Positions 24,646-32,355 of a stretch of 42,991 nt of DNA are shown here, piece after piece. Position 1 is the stretch's first letter, and every line of letters starts with the position of its first letter. The position numbers were made by a program, and so were the translations under genes. Source of the DNA: an uncultured Clostridia bacterium (GTDB lineage: Bacteria; Bacillota; Clostridia; Oscillospirales; Acutalibacteraceae); contig CALEJD010000024.1 of assembly GCA_937898195.1 (NCBI GenBank), forward strand, positions 1 through 42,991, given 5' to 3'. Below the pieces are notes generated by a model that was not told where the DNA came from, made no database searches, and was given only the letters and a program-made list of their open reading frames with translations.

Positions 24646-24726
24646 TTAAGTTGATTTTTTTATTCCAAAGACCATTCTTAAAATTCCGCTAATAAGCTTT
24701 GGGCTTTTTACTAAAACAACTTTCAT
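24646..24726 (-). CDS. spoVM: Stage V sporulation protein SpoVM (26 residues)
   Basis: A 26-codon gene, exactly the length of B. subtilis SpoVM. The peptide starts MKVVLVKSPKLISGILRMVF and ends GIKKST. It shares with the B. subtilis peptide the basic N-terminus, Lys7, the Pro9-Lys10 pair, the Gly-Ile at 14-15, Arg17 and Gly21, and it can form the same amphipathic helix. SpoVM lies on the convex forespore membrane and anchors SpoIVA to start coat assembly. AGGGGAGAG lies just upstream. It follows thiN with one small gene between; thiN-spoVM is also the order in B. subtilis, which supports the call strongly. Confidence 0.9.
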   Translation of the reverse strand: MKVVLVKSPKLISGILRMVFGIKKST

Positions 24727-24737
24727 ATAACTCTCCC

Positions 24738-24887
24738 CTAATTCTTACAGAGAAAAGCACCGCAGACTACTAACAATATTGCCAGTAATACCACAATGAA
24801 TTTATCAGGAAAAACAAAGGTTACCATTAGGCCCACGCCAAGGGCAATAAATATCAAGCCCTTTAAATTAGAACCATGTCTTCCCAT
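24738..24887 (-). CDS. Small hydrophobic protein of 49 residues between thiN and spoVM
   Basis: I read an open frame of 49 codons on the minus strand, starting MGRHGSNLKGLIFIALG and ending GAFLCKN. A hydrophobic stretch at about 10-26, a short polar turn (PDK) and a second stretch at about 30-46 suggest a two-pass membrane hairpin. GGGGGA lies 7 bp before the ATG. The stop codon TAG is part of the spoVM ribosome binding site, which speaks for coupled translation. I do not recognise a family. A role in sporulation is inferred only from the position. The hairpin just upstream covers its ribosome binding site. Confidence 0.7.
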   Translation of the reverse strand: MGRHGSNLKGLIFIALGVGLMVTFVFPDKFIVVLLAILLVVCGAFLCKN

Positions 24888-24937
24888 AAAAAATCCCCCT
24901 GTAAATGTATTTCACTACATTATACGTGGGGGTTTTT
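24888..24937 (-). promoter_or_regulatory. Terminator-like hairpin that covers the ribosome binding site of the small gene
   Basis: On the minus strand AAAAACCCCC (24928-24937) pairs with GGGGG, a bulged A and TTTTT (24889-24899); an inner ATGTA/TACAT pair adds stability. The run of T and the position 6 bp after the thiN stop fit an intrinsic terminator. The same GGGGGA is the only ribosome binding site for the 49-residue gene, so the fold would also hide it. A TATAAT on the minus strand (24919-24924) inside the loop side could start a shorter RNA lacking the 5' arm; no good -35 was found for it. Confidence 0.6.
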
Positions 24938-24943
24938 ATTTGG

Positions 24944-25582
24944 TTACACATTTGTTTCAATAATTATCAATGTTCCGTCTTCTACTGAAATTTCACCAAG
25001 GTCTTCAACTATATTGTTGCTTGTACCCAAAGCACCATTAAATGGGTCTAATGTGTAATTTTGCAATGGATAATGAAAACCATTTTCTGTTACACCTTTT
25101 GCTTTATTACCATAAGCAAAAACAGAAATCTGTTGGTTATCCTTTCTTTTAATTTTTATTGATGAATTTGTAATTGCCCTGAACGTATGCTTTTCATCAA
25201 TAATTTGAAATGAGATATTTTGTTTTGATGCATTAGCCATTAAAGATATATTTGAAAAAGTATGTTCAAAGCGTCCACCTGTGCCACCAAAAAGCACAAA
25301 TAAAGTATAACCTAGCTTAGTGCCCTCGTTAAAGGCCGCTACAGTGTCTGTAACGTCTTTTTCAACAGGAAGCTTAACTTTTCTCACATCATCTGGAATG
25401 GCTTTTATAGAGTCAAAATCGCCAATTAAAAGGTCTGGTTTAAAATCTGCTTCAACAGCATAATCATAGCCACCATCAGCACAGATAATATAATCATTGT
25501 CAACTTTAATATTCTTTTTTAATATGTCAGCAGAACAATCGCCACCACCGATTATTACACAGCGTGTTTTTAAAGTTCCCAT
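24944..25582 (-). CDS. thiN: Thiamine pyrophosphokinase
   Basis: ThiN (212 residues) transfers pyrophosphate from ATP to thiamine, making the cofactor TPP. Conserved parts are CVIIGGGDCS at the start, ICADGGYDYA, LIGDFDS with the metal-binding Asp residues, KDVTDT, and LFGGTGGRFEHTFSN. The C-terminal beta domain ends the protein. The ATG lies inside the end of rsgA, a 13-bp overlap, so translation is coupled. In B. subtilis rpe lies between cpgA/rsgA and thiN; here it is missing. Confidence 0.95.
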   Translation of the reverse strand: MGTLKTRCVIIGGGDCSADILKKNIKVDNDYIICADGGYDYAVEADFKPDLLIGDFDSIKAIPDDVRKVKLPVEKDVTDTVAAFNEGTKLGYTLFVLFGGTGGRFEHTFSNISLMANASKQNISFQIIDEKHTFRAITNSSIKIKRKDNQQISVFAYGNKAKGVTENGFHYPLQNYTLDPFNGALGTSNNIVEDLGEISVEDGTLIIIETNV

Positions 25583-26442
25583 TCTTTAATTTCCTTTGCT
25601 TGATTATATAAAGAGACATAATTCTCATGTCTAATACGGCTAATATCACCATTTTCAACAGCTTCACAGATTTTACAGCCTTTATCATTAACATGGGCGC
25701 AAGATGTAAACTTACATTCACCCAAATATTCTCTGAATTCTCTGAAACAATAAGGCAAATCATCCTTTTTAATAATTTCAGTTTTGTCAAATTCAAAAGA
25801 AGAAAATCCAGGGGTATCAATAACATAACCATCACACACATTAAATAGTTGTGCTTCACGGGTTGTGTGCCTTCCCCTACCAAGCTTATTACTGATTGCT
25901 CCAGTTGCTAAATTAAGGTTAGAATCTAATTTATTAAGCAATGTTGTTTTGCCAACGCCAGAATTGCCTGTAAAAGCAGTAATTTTATCTTTCATAAGTG
26001 ATTTAATTTTCTCTAATTCACTATCATCAGCCGTATTCAAAACCGTAATTCCACTTTTTGAATAAACATCAACGATTTCACTTGCTGATGCTAAATCACT
26101 TTTTGAAACTATAATAGTTGGTTCGATATTTTTATATTCAGCCATTGCAATAAGCTTATCGATAACTAAAAAATTAGGTTTTGGCTCTACAGTTGCAACA
26201 ACGATAAAAAGATTATCAATATTAGCAACAGGTGGTCTGTTAAGGCAATTTTTACGGTCAAATATTTTATCTATTGTGTTTTCAGCTTTTTCATTTATTG
26301 TAATTTCAACAATATCACCAACACGGGGTGTTATTCTTTCTTTTCTAAATACTCCCCTTGCTTTACACTCATAAGTCGCATTGGCGACTTCAACATAATA
26401 GAAGCCGCCAATACCTTTTGTTATTATTCCTTTAACACTCAT
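25570..26442 (-). CDS. rsgA: Ribosome small subunit-dependent GTPase A
   Basis: A circularly permuted GTPase (290 residues) that matures the 30S subunit. The N-terminal OB fold starts MSVKGIITKGIGGFYYVEV. The G domain has the permuted order: NRPPVANIDN, then G4 SKSD, G1 GNSGVGKTT, and G3 DTPGFSSF. The C-terminal zinc site uses Cys and His in CKFTSCAHVNDKGCKICEA. I chose the ATG at 26442, 1 bp after the prkC stop, because it gives the normal N-terminus; the frame extends to a TTG at 26469 inside prkC. B. subtilis CpgA is a PrkC substrate, and the neighbourhood is conserved. Confidence 0.94.
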   Translation of the reverse strand: MSVKGIITKGIGGFYYVEVANATYECKARGVFRKERITPRVGDIVEITINEKAENTIDKIFDRKNCLNRPPVANIDNLFIVVATVEPKPNFLVIDKLIAMAEYKNIEPTIIVSKSDLASASEIVDVYSKSGITVLNTADDSELEKIKSLMKDKITAFTGNSGVGKTTLLNKLDSNLNLATGAISNKLGRGRHTTREAQLFNVCDGYVIDTPGFSSFEFDKTEIIKKDDLPYCFREFREYLGECKFTSCAHVNDKGCKICEAVENGDISRIRHENYVSLYNQAKEIKEWEL

Positions 26443-26443
26443 A

Positions 26444-28579
26444 TCAATCTGCCGCCATATCAGTTCCAAGACTGACTGTCAAAACAATTTCCTGACTTAC
26501 AGGGTATTTTGTACTACCATCGCCTGATGGTGTTTGTGAAATAACAGTGCCAGCCGGTGTTGCATCTTCAACTTCGACAAATCTGATATTCTTAAAGCCT
26601 GCAGCATTGAGCTTCGAAATAGCTGAATCTTTTGTTTCGCCAACAACATTTGTTAACAACTGTGCACCGTCATTATTCTTGATTTCTGTAATAACACCAG
26701 GAACTTTTGTAAAGTCGATTTTGCCTTCTTGAATTACAGTATCATCAATAATTACGCGATAAGAGTTGTCAGCACCTTTACCCTTGATTGTATAAGTCTT
26801 ATTTGCACCATCAAGATATAACTCACCTGATGTATAATACAATTCACTATTAAGGTAAATCTTCAATGTTCCAGTTTTTTGTGTTGATGGTAATGTTACA
26901 ACAATATCAACTGAAGATTCGCTTGGAATACCATTACTGATTGTAAAATCAATCTTTGTTCCAAGTGGTACTTCAGTATCTTTTGCAATGCTTTGAGTTA
27001 CAACCATTCCCTTTTCAAGAGCACTGTCAACTTCTGTAACTGTACCAACTTCAAGGTCAGCAGCTTTTAAGAGTTGTTCTGCAACTTCTTTACTGCAACC
27101 TTCGAGTTGAGGAACTTTAACAGATTCCTGCTTATCTGTAGCAATATAAACTGTTACCTGACCACCAACTTTTACAGAACTTCCAACCTGTGGGTCGGTT
27201 CTAATAACAATACCAGGTTGAACTGTTTCAGAAAATTCAGGAATAATTGTTGCCATTACACCACGAGAAATGAAATAGTTTTTAGCGTCACTTTCTGTCA
27301 TTCCGATAACAGAAGCGTCAATCACAACTCCATCTTTTTGAGCAATAGTCAAAGTAATTTTTGAGCCTTTTTTAATTTTTTCACTAGCTTCAGGATTTTG
27401 CTCTAAAACTGTTCCTTCTTCAAGTGTAGATGTTTCATCATATTTAAACTCGAACTCAAAATCAGCATAATCAGGGTTGTTTTCAATTTGAGTATAATAA
27501 TTCAAATTAACAAAATTTGGAACCTCAATTTTACGGTTATTAATTATTCCCAAAATACCTGCAATAACAAGCACAAGAACTACAATACCAGCGATTGCGC
27601 CCAACATTATAGCGGTTGTCTTATTTATTGGTTTCTTATCTTCTTCAATATTCTCATCAGTATTTAACTGATTTCTAATCTGTGAAGCACCACCACGAAC
27701 ATATTTTGTAGGCTCTTGGTCAACAAAATACGAATAGTTGAATTTAATTGATGGGTTTCTCTTAAATTCATTGATGTCCATAAGCATTTCAGCTGAAGAA
27801 CGATATCTATCATTTGGATTCTTCTGCATTGCTCGAATAGTTATCTGCTCAAGACCTAATGGTAATGTTGGAACAATATCTCTTGGCTTTTTAGGGTCTT
27901 GTTGTAACTGCATTAATGCAACAGAAACCGCATTATCTGATTGGAATGGTAATGTTCCTGTAAGCATTTCATACATAACAACACCAACAGAATAAATATC
28001 AGCTTTGTCGTCTGTCATTTCACCGCGAGCCTGTTCAGGACTGATATAATGAACTGAACCAATTGCATTTTCAGAAGTAGCATTCGAATCCATTCTGCTA
28101 AATCTTGCGATACCAAAGTCAGTTACTTTGATTGTACCATCCTGTAACAACATTATATTTTGTGGTTTAATATCTTGATGCACAATCCCTTTGTCATGTG
28201 CATGTTGAAGTGCTGCAAGAATTTGCCCTGTAAAATGAACTGCTTCTTTCCAGTTAATTACACCCTGCTGTTCAATGTATTCTTTCAAAGTTATACCATC
28301 AACATATTCCATAACAATATATTGCAAACGGTCACCAAAGCTAACATTATAAACACGCACAATATTAGGGTGAGAAAGCACAGCAATAGCCTTTGATTCA
28401 TTTTTGAATCTGCGCTTGAATTCTTCATTTGAAAGATATTCATCTTTTAAAATTTTAATTGCAACAATTCTATCATCAATATTATCATAGGCTTTATAAA
28501 CAACAGCCATTCCACCTACGCCAATAATTTCTCTTATTTCATATCTGCCGTCAAGGCGTTTTCCACAGAAGTTATCCAT
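26444..28579 (-). CDS. prkC: PASTA-domain serine/threonine protein kinase
   Basis: A membrane kinase (711 residues) that senses muropeptides or lipid II and controls wall growth and spore germination. The cytoplasmic kinase domain is at about 10-265: glycine loop GVGGMAVVYK, Lys42, catalytic loop HQDIKPQN (134-141), DFG at 154-156 and APE-like SPEQARGE. The usual HRD is HQD here. A linker and one transmembrane helix (about 322-346) lead to extracellular PASTA repeats: three in tandem (about 350-555), a non-PASTA beta-rich segment, then one last PASTA at the C-terminus. The start at 28579 follows AAGGAG; the TTG at 28597 precedes it. The phosphatase gene is next upstream. Confidence 0.95.
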   Translation of the reverse strand: MDNFCGKRLDGRYEIREIIGVGGMAVVYKAYDNIDDRIVAIKILKDEYLSNEEFKRRFKNESKAIAVLSHPNIVRVYNVSFGDRLQYIVMEYVDGITLKEYIEQQGVINWKEAVHFTGQILAALQHAHDKGIVHQDIKPQNIMLLQDGTIKVTDFGIARFSRMDSNATSENAIGSVHYISPEQARGEMTDDKADIYSVGVVMYEMLTGTLPFQSDNAVSVALMQLQQDPKKPRDIVPTLPLGLEQITIRAMQKNPNDRYRSSAEMLMDINEFKRNPSIKFNYSYFVDQEPTKYVRGGASQIRNQLNTDENIEEDKKPINKTTAIMLGAIAGIVVLVLVIAGILGIINNRKIEVPNFVNLNYYTQIENNPDYADFEFEFKYDETSTLEEGTVLEQNPEASEKIKKGSKITLTIAQKDGVVIDASVIGMTESDAKNYFISRGVMATIIPEFSETVQPGIVIRTDPQVGSSVKVGGQVTVYIATDKQESVKVPQLEGCSKEVAEQLLKAADLEVGTVTEVDSALEKGMVVTQSIAKDTEVPLGTKIDFTISNGIPSESSVDIVVTLPSTQKTGTLKIYLNSELYYTSGELYLDGANKTYTIKGKGADNSYRVIIDDTVIQEGKIDFTKVPGVITEIKNNDGAQLLTNVVGETKDSAISKLNAAGFKNIRFVEVEDATPAGTVISQTPSGDGSTKYPVSQEIVLTVSLGTDMAAD

Positions 28580-28598
28580 ATTTAATACTCCTTTCAAC

Positions 28599-29327
28599 TT
28601 AATAAGACAAGGTTACAACAGTTATATTGTCGCCACCGCCATTACTGTTTGCTCGATTAACAAGTTTTTCAGCATATTCATAATAATTGCTTTCACTTGT
28701 TATATCACAAATTTCTGACTCAGTGACATAGTTTGTAAGACCATCTGTACAAATTAAAAGTACATCATCTTCATCTAAAAATTCTTCGCAAAAATCTATT
28801 CTTATATCTTCATCCACACCCAAGGCACGAGTAATAATATTCTTTCTTGGGTCAATTTTTGCTTCATCTTCAGTAAGACTTCCATTATCGACCATTTCTT
28901 GAACAAATGAATGGTCTTTTGTAAGTTGTCTTAAACTAGATTTTGATAGTATATACGCTCTTGAATCGCCAGCATGAGCTATACAAGCAACACCATCAAC
29001 TAAAATTGCAGCAACAACAGTAGTGCCCATACCCGTTAATTCTGGATTTTCACGACTTATATCAAACACACTAAAATTTGCAGCAGTTATTGCAGAAATC
29101 AATATATTTCTTATTGAGTTTGATGTCATACCTTTATGATATCCGGATGAAATGCGCTCTGAAATCAGCTTAACGGCAGTCGAACTTGCAATGTTACCAC
29201 CAGTTGCCCCGCCCATTCCGTCACAAACTACAGCCCAAGCAACTGAACCAGGTAATTCGCCTGCAGCATATGAATCCTCGTTAGAAGTTCTTTTCAAACC
29301 AATATCAGTTTTTGCTACAATTCTCAA
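28599..29327 (-). CDS. prpC: PP2C-family protein serine/threonine phosphatase
   Basis: The partner phosphatase of PrkC (242 residues). It needs Mn2+ and reverses kinase signalling. The PP2C motifs are present: KTDIGLKRTSNEDSY, VVCDGMGGATGGNIAS with metal-binding Asp, GMGTTVVAAIL, AHAGDSRAYIL, LTKDHSF, ICTDGLTNYV and GGGDNITVVTL. I chose a TTG start at 29327: it gives MRIVAKTDIG, the usual family N-terminus, and lies 3 bp after TAGGTGA. The longer frame to 29372 only reads through the end of rlmN. Its gene directly precedes prkC, as in B. subtilis. Confidence 0.94.
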   Translation of the reverse strand: MRIVAKTDIGLKRTSNEDSYAAGELPGSVAWAVVCDGMGGATGGNIASSTAVKLISERISSGYHKGMTSNSIRNILISAITAANFSVFDISRENPELTGMGTTVVAAILVDGVACIAHAGDSRAYILSKSSLRQLTKDHSFVQEMVDNGSLTEDEAKIDPRKNIITRALGVDEDIRIDFCEEFLDEDDVLLICTDGLTNYVTESEICDITSESNYYEYAEKLVNRANSNGGGDNITVVTLSY

Positions 29328-29335
29328 AAAGTCAC

Positions 29336-30367
29336 CTACTTTTTCTTTGTTGATGCTCTCAGTTGACCGCATGAAGCGTTAATATCACTACCAAGTGTTC
29401 TTCTAACGGTTGCAGTGATACCACGAGAAGCCAATATATCTATAAATCTTTTCTGTCTTTCAACAGAACTTTTAACAAAATTTGTTTCTCTTACATTATT
29501 AACAGGAATTAAATTGACATGGCACAAAATTCCTTTAAGTCTGTTGGCTAATTCAATAGCACAATCATCACTATCATTAACACCTTTAATCATAGCATAC
29601 TCAAATGAAATTCTGCGATTAGTTGTCTGTGCGTAATATCTACACGCCTTTAACAATTCTTCAATATCATATTTATGATTAATTGGCATTGAATTACTAC
29701 GAATTGAATTATTGGGTGCGTGAAGTGATACAGATAATGTCAAACCTAATTTTTTATCAGCTAAATCATAAATCTTAGGCACAATTCCACAAGTAGAAAG
29801 TGAAATATGACGCATACTCATATTTTGACCTTTTTCATCGGTCAATAATTCAAGCATTCTCATAATATTATCATAATTATCAAGTGGTTCGCCAGTTCCC
29901 ATTAAAACCAAATGATTAATTTTGACATTTAAATCGTTTTGCGCTGTAAATATTTCTGAAAGCATTTCCCCTGCTTCAAGATTTCTAACAAACCCACCGA
30001 TAGCAGAAGCACAAAACGTGCAACCCATTTTGCAGCCAACCTGTGTTGAAATACAAATTGAGTATCCGTATTTATATTTCATTACAACGCTTTCTACATA
30101 TTCGCCATCATGTAATTCAAACAAATATTTTACAGTATCATCAATTTTCGACACAAGTTTTGTGTTTATTTTGCAGTTATAAAAAGAATAACACTCTGCA
30201 AGTTTTCCACGCAAATCTTTAGATAAATTAGTCATTTCATCAAAAGATTCAACACATTTTTCTTGTACCCAAGAATAAACTTGTTTTGCTCGAAATTTTG
30301 GTAGTTTTAACTCATCAAAATCATTTGATAATTCTTCAAGAGTCATTGAACGTATATTTTTTAGCAT
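29336..30367 (-). CDS. rlmN: Dual-specificity 23S rRNA/tRNA (adenine-C2)-methyltransferase
   Basis: A radical SAM enzyme (343 residues) that methylates A2503 of 23S rRNA and A37 of some tRNAs. The cluster motif is CKMGCTFC near residue 115, followed by GEPLDNYDN for SAM binding, and the C-terminal Cys in ASCGQLRA that forms the methyl-cysteine intermediate. The N-terminal part with LEELSNDFDELKLPKFRAKQ is normal. The ATG at 30367 is preferred over a TTG at 30373 on family N-terminus grounds. It overlaps the end of rsmB by a few bases. Confidence 0.95.
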   Translation of the reverse strand: MLKNIRSMTLEELSNDFDELKLPKFRAKQVYSWVQEKCVESFDEMTNLSKDLRGKLAECYSFYNCKINTKLVSKIDDTVKYLFELHDGEYVESVVMKYKYGYSICISTQVGCKMGCTFCASAIGGFVRNLEAGEMLSEIFTAQNDLNVKINHLVLMGTGEPLDNYDNIMRMLELLTDEKGQNMSMRHISLSTCGIVPKIYDLADKKLGLTLSVSLHAPNNSIRSNSMPINHKYDIEELLKACRYYAQTTNRRISFEYAMIKGVNDSDDCAIELANRLKGILCHVNLIPVNNVRETNFVKSSVERQKRFIDILASRGITATVRRTLGSDINASCGQLRASTKKK

Positions 30368-30369
30368 AG

Positions 30370-31644
30370 TCAATTAACCTTTTTAAATTTAGCTATGAAA
30401 AAGCCGTCTGTACCGTTTTTATGAGGCCATAATGTGATATAATCTTCAACTTTTTCAAATTCATTATTCTCAGCTAAAAATTTATCACAAATATCTTCAT
30501 TTTCTTTCTTATTAAGTGAACAAGTTGAATAAACTAAAACACCATTTTGTTGAAGATATTTCGCTGAACAGTTTAAAATATTGTACTGCAATTCACATAA
30601 ATTGTCAACAAACTCCAAGTCTTTATAGCGAATCTCGGGCTTTCTTCGAATAACTCCTAAACCACTACAAGGGACATCACAAAGTATCTTATCAGCCCTT
30701 GGAAGCATATCGTTAAACTTTGAAGCGTCACCTACATTAGCATTAATAATATCAATACCAAGTCTCTTTGCACCATCAGTAATAAGTTTAACTCGATGCT
30801 CATAAAGGTCAAACGAATAAATACTTCCTTTATTATTCATCATTTCTGCCATAGTAAAAGTCTTACCGCCAGGGGAAGCACACATATCAAACACAATTTC
30901 GTTTGGTTTAGGGTCGAGCTTAGAAATACATATTTGCGATGCTTTATCCTGAACATGAAAAAGTCCATCGCTATACGCTTTTGTTTTAAACACTGCACCA
31001 CCATCAGTAAGCATTAACGCGTTATCAATATCCTCACATTTTAACGCATTAATACTCTCACTTAACAAAAGTTTTATGAGTTCGTCTGTCGTTATTTTTA
31101 ATGTATTTACTCTTAAAAAAATTGGTGCATTGCCAAGCGAATCCTTTAAAAACTCTTCTGTATCTTCAAAACCATAATCATTAATATAATGTTTAACGAG
31201 TTCTTCTGGGCAAGAATATTTTATGCTTAAATCAAATATCTTATTGTCACTTTCAGGATATTTAATCTCATTCGCAGATACTTTTCTGAGTACAGAATTA
31301 ACTAATCCTGAAGCAAACGCACACTTTACTATTTTAACAAGTTTCACACTTTCATTTACAGCTGCCGAGTCGGGCACCTTATCCATAAACTTAATTTGAT
31401 AAACGCCCATTCTTAAAATAGTCAAGACTTGTGGATTTAGCTTTTTTAATGGCTGAGTTAAAAATTGAGATAATATGTAATCAAGTGTAATCTTTCTTTC
31501 AATTACACCATATACAATCTGACACACGAAAGGTGCAGAAACGACATCATTATTTTTAAGCACCGCATCAACTGCTATATTTGAATATGCTCTATCTCGT
31601 TCAATTTTTAATAAAATTTTATAGGCTAAAAATCTATCATCCAT
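30370..31644 (-). CDS. rsmB: 16S rRNA (cytosine967-C5)-methyltransferase
   Basis: RsmB (424 residues) methylates C967 of 16S rRNA. The N-terminal NusB-like RNA-binding domain spans about 1-140. The Rossmann methyltransferase domain follows, with FDMCASPGGKT as SAM motif I, CDVPCSGLGVIRRKPEIRY (motif IV) and YSTCSLNKKENED (motif VI); the two Cys residues are the release and nucleophilic residues of the m5C family. The ATG begins 3 bp after the stop of the metallopeptidase gene. The rsmB-rlmN-prpC-prkC order is shared with B. subtilis. Confidence 0.95.
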   Translation of the reverse strand: MDDRFLAYKILLKIERDRAYSNIAVDAVLKNNDVVSAPFVCQIVYGVIERKITLDYILSQFLTQPLKKLNPQVLTILRMGVYQIKFMDKVPDSAAVNESVKLVKIVKCAFASGLVNSVLRKVSANEIKYPESDNKIFDLSIKYSCPEELVKHYINDYGFEDTEEFLKDSLGNAPIFLRVNTLKITTDELIKLLLSESINALKCEDIDNALMLTDGGAVFKTKAYSDGLFHVQDKASQICISKLDPKPNEIVFDMCASPGGKTFTMAEMMNNKGSIYSFDLYEHRVKLITDGAKRLGIDIINANVGDASKFNDMLPRADKILCDVPCSGLGVIRRKPEIRYKDLEFVDNLCELQYNILNCSAKYLQQNGVLVYSTCSLNKKENEDICDKFLAENNEFEKVEDYITLWPHKNGTDGFFIAKFKKVN

Positions 31645-31646
31645 AA

Positions 31647-32351
31647 TTATTTTCTACGTCTATTTACAATAAAAATTAATCTAATTAAATTACCAAGGCT
31701 TACTGCGAGAGCAGCAACATAAGTCATTGCGGCAGCCGTTAAAACTTTTTTTGCACCTATTCTTTCATCAATATCAAGGATTCCCGTTTCATCGATAACA
31801 GCAAGTGCACGTCTGCTTGCATTAAATTCTACTGGCAATGTAGCTAATTGGAAGAATACTGCAAAGCCAAAGAAAACTACACCTGCAAGTGCCAAGGGTT
31901 CAAAACCGAGAAAAAAGCCAAGTATTGCTAAAGGAAAACCTAATTTTGAGCCTAAAGATGCAACTGGAAATATAAAATTTCTAATCTTTATTGGTACATA
32001 ACTCTGTGCATATTGAGCAGCATGTCCTGCTTCGTGACAAGCAACACCAATAGCCGCAACAGAAGTGGAATCGAACACTTTATCAGACAATCTTATTACA
32101 TTTGATTTTGGGTCAAAATAGTCAGTGAGATTACCAGAAACTCGTTCAATTTTGACGTCAGTTATACCATAATATCGCAATATTTCAAACGCTGCTTGCG
32201 AACCTGTTAATCCTCTTTGAGAAAAAACAGAAGAATATTTTTTGAATGACGCGTTCACCCTTGCTGATGCTATCAAAGATAGAATAATAAAAGGTAAAAC
32301 AAAAATTATATAACTGTAATTAGATAAATAATAATATGAAAAATAGTTCAT
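31647..32351 (-). CDS. Membrane zinc metallopeptidase, YugP family
   Basis: The protein (234 residues) has an N-terminal membrane segment (about 14-30) and at least two more hydrophobic segments around 135-170 and 205-228. The zinc motif HEAGHAAQ lies at 106-113, and LTGSQAAFEILRYYGI and FDPKSNVIRLSD are characteristic of the YugP/PF04298 family. The substrate is unknown. It sits between fmt (4 bp gap) and rsmB (2 bp gap), which is a common place for it in Clostridia though not in B. subtilis. Confidence 0.9.
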   Translation of the reverse strand: MNYFSYYYLSNYSYIIFVLPFIILSLIASARVNASFKKYSSVFSQRGLTGSQAAFEILRYYGITDVKIERVSGNLTDYFDPKSNVIRLSDKVFDSTSVAAIGVACHEAGHAAQYAQSYVPIKIRNFIFPVASLGSKLGFPLAILGFFLGFEPLALAGVVFFGFAVFFQLATLPVEFNASRRALAVIDETGILDIDERIGAKKVLTAAAMTYVAALAVSLGNLIRLIFIVNRRRK

Positions 32352-32355
32352 AAAA

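Noticed and set aside
24944..25582. TPP riboswitch near thiN
   Set aside because: thiN starts inside rsgA, so there is no leader in which a riboswitch could fold, and no conserved THI-box core is visible around it.
26442..26469. Longer rsgA start (TTG at 26469)
   Set aside because: It adds nine residues not seen in the family and lies inside prkC without a ribosome binding site.
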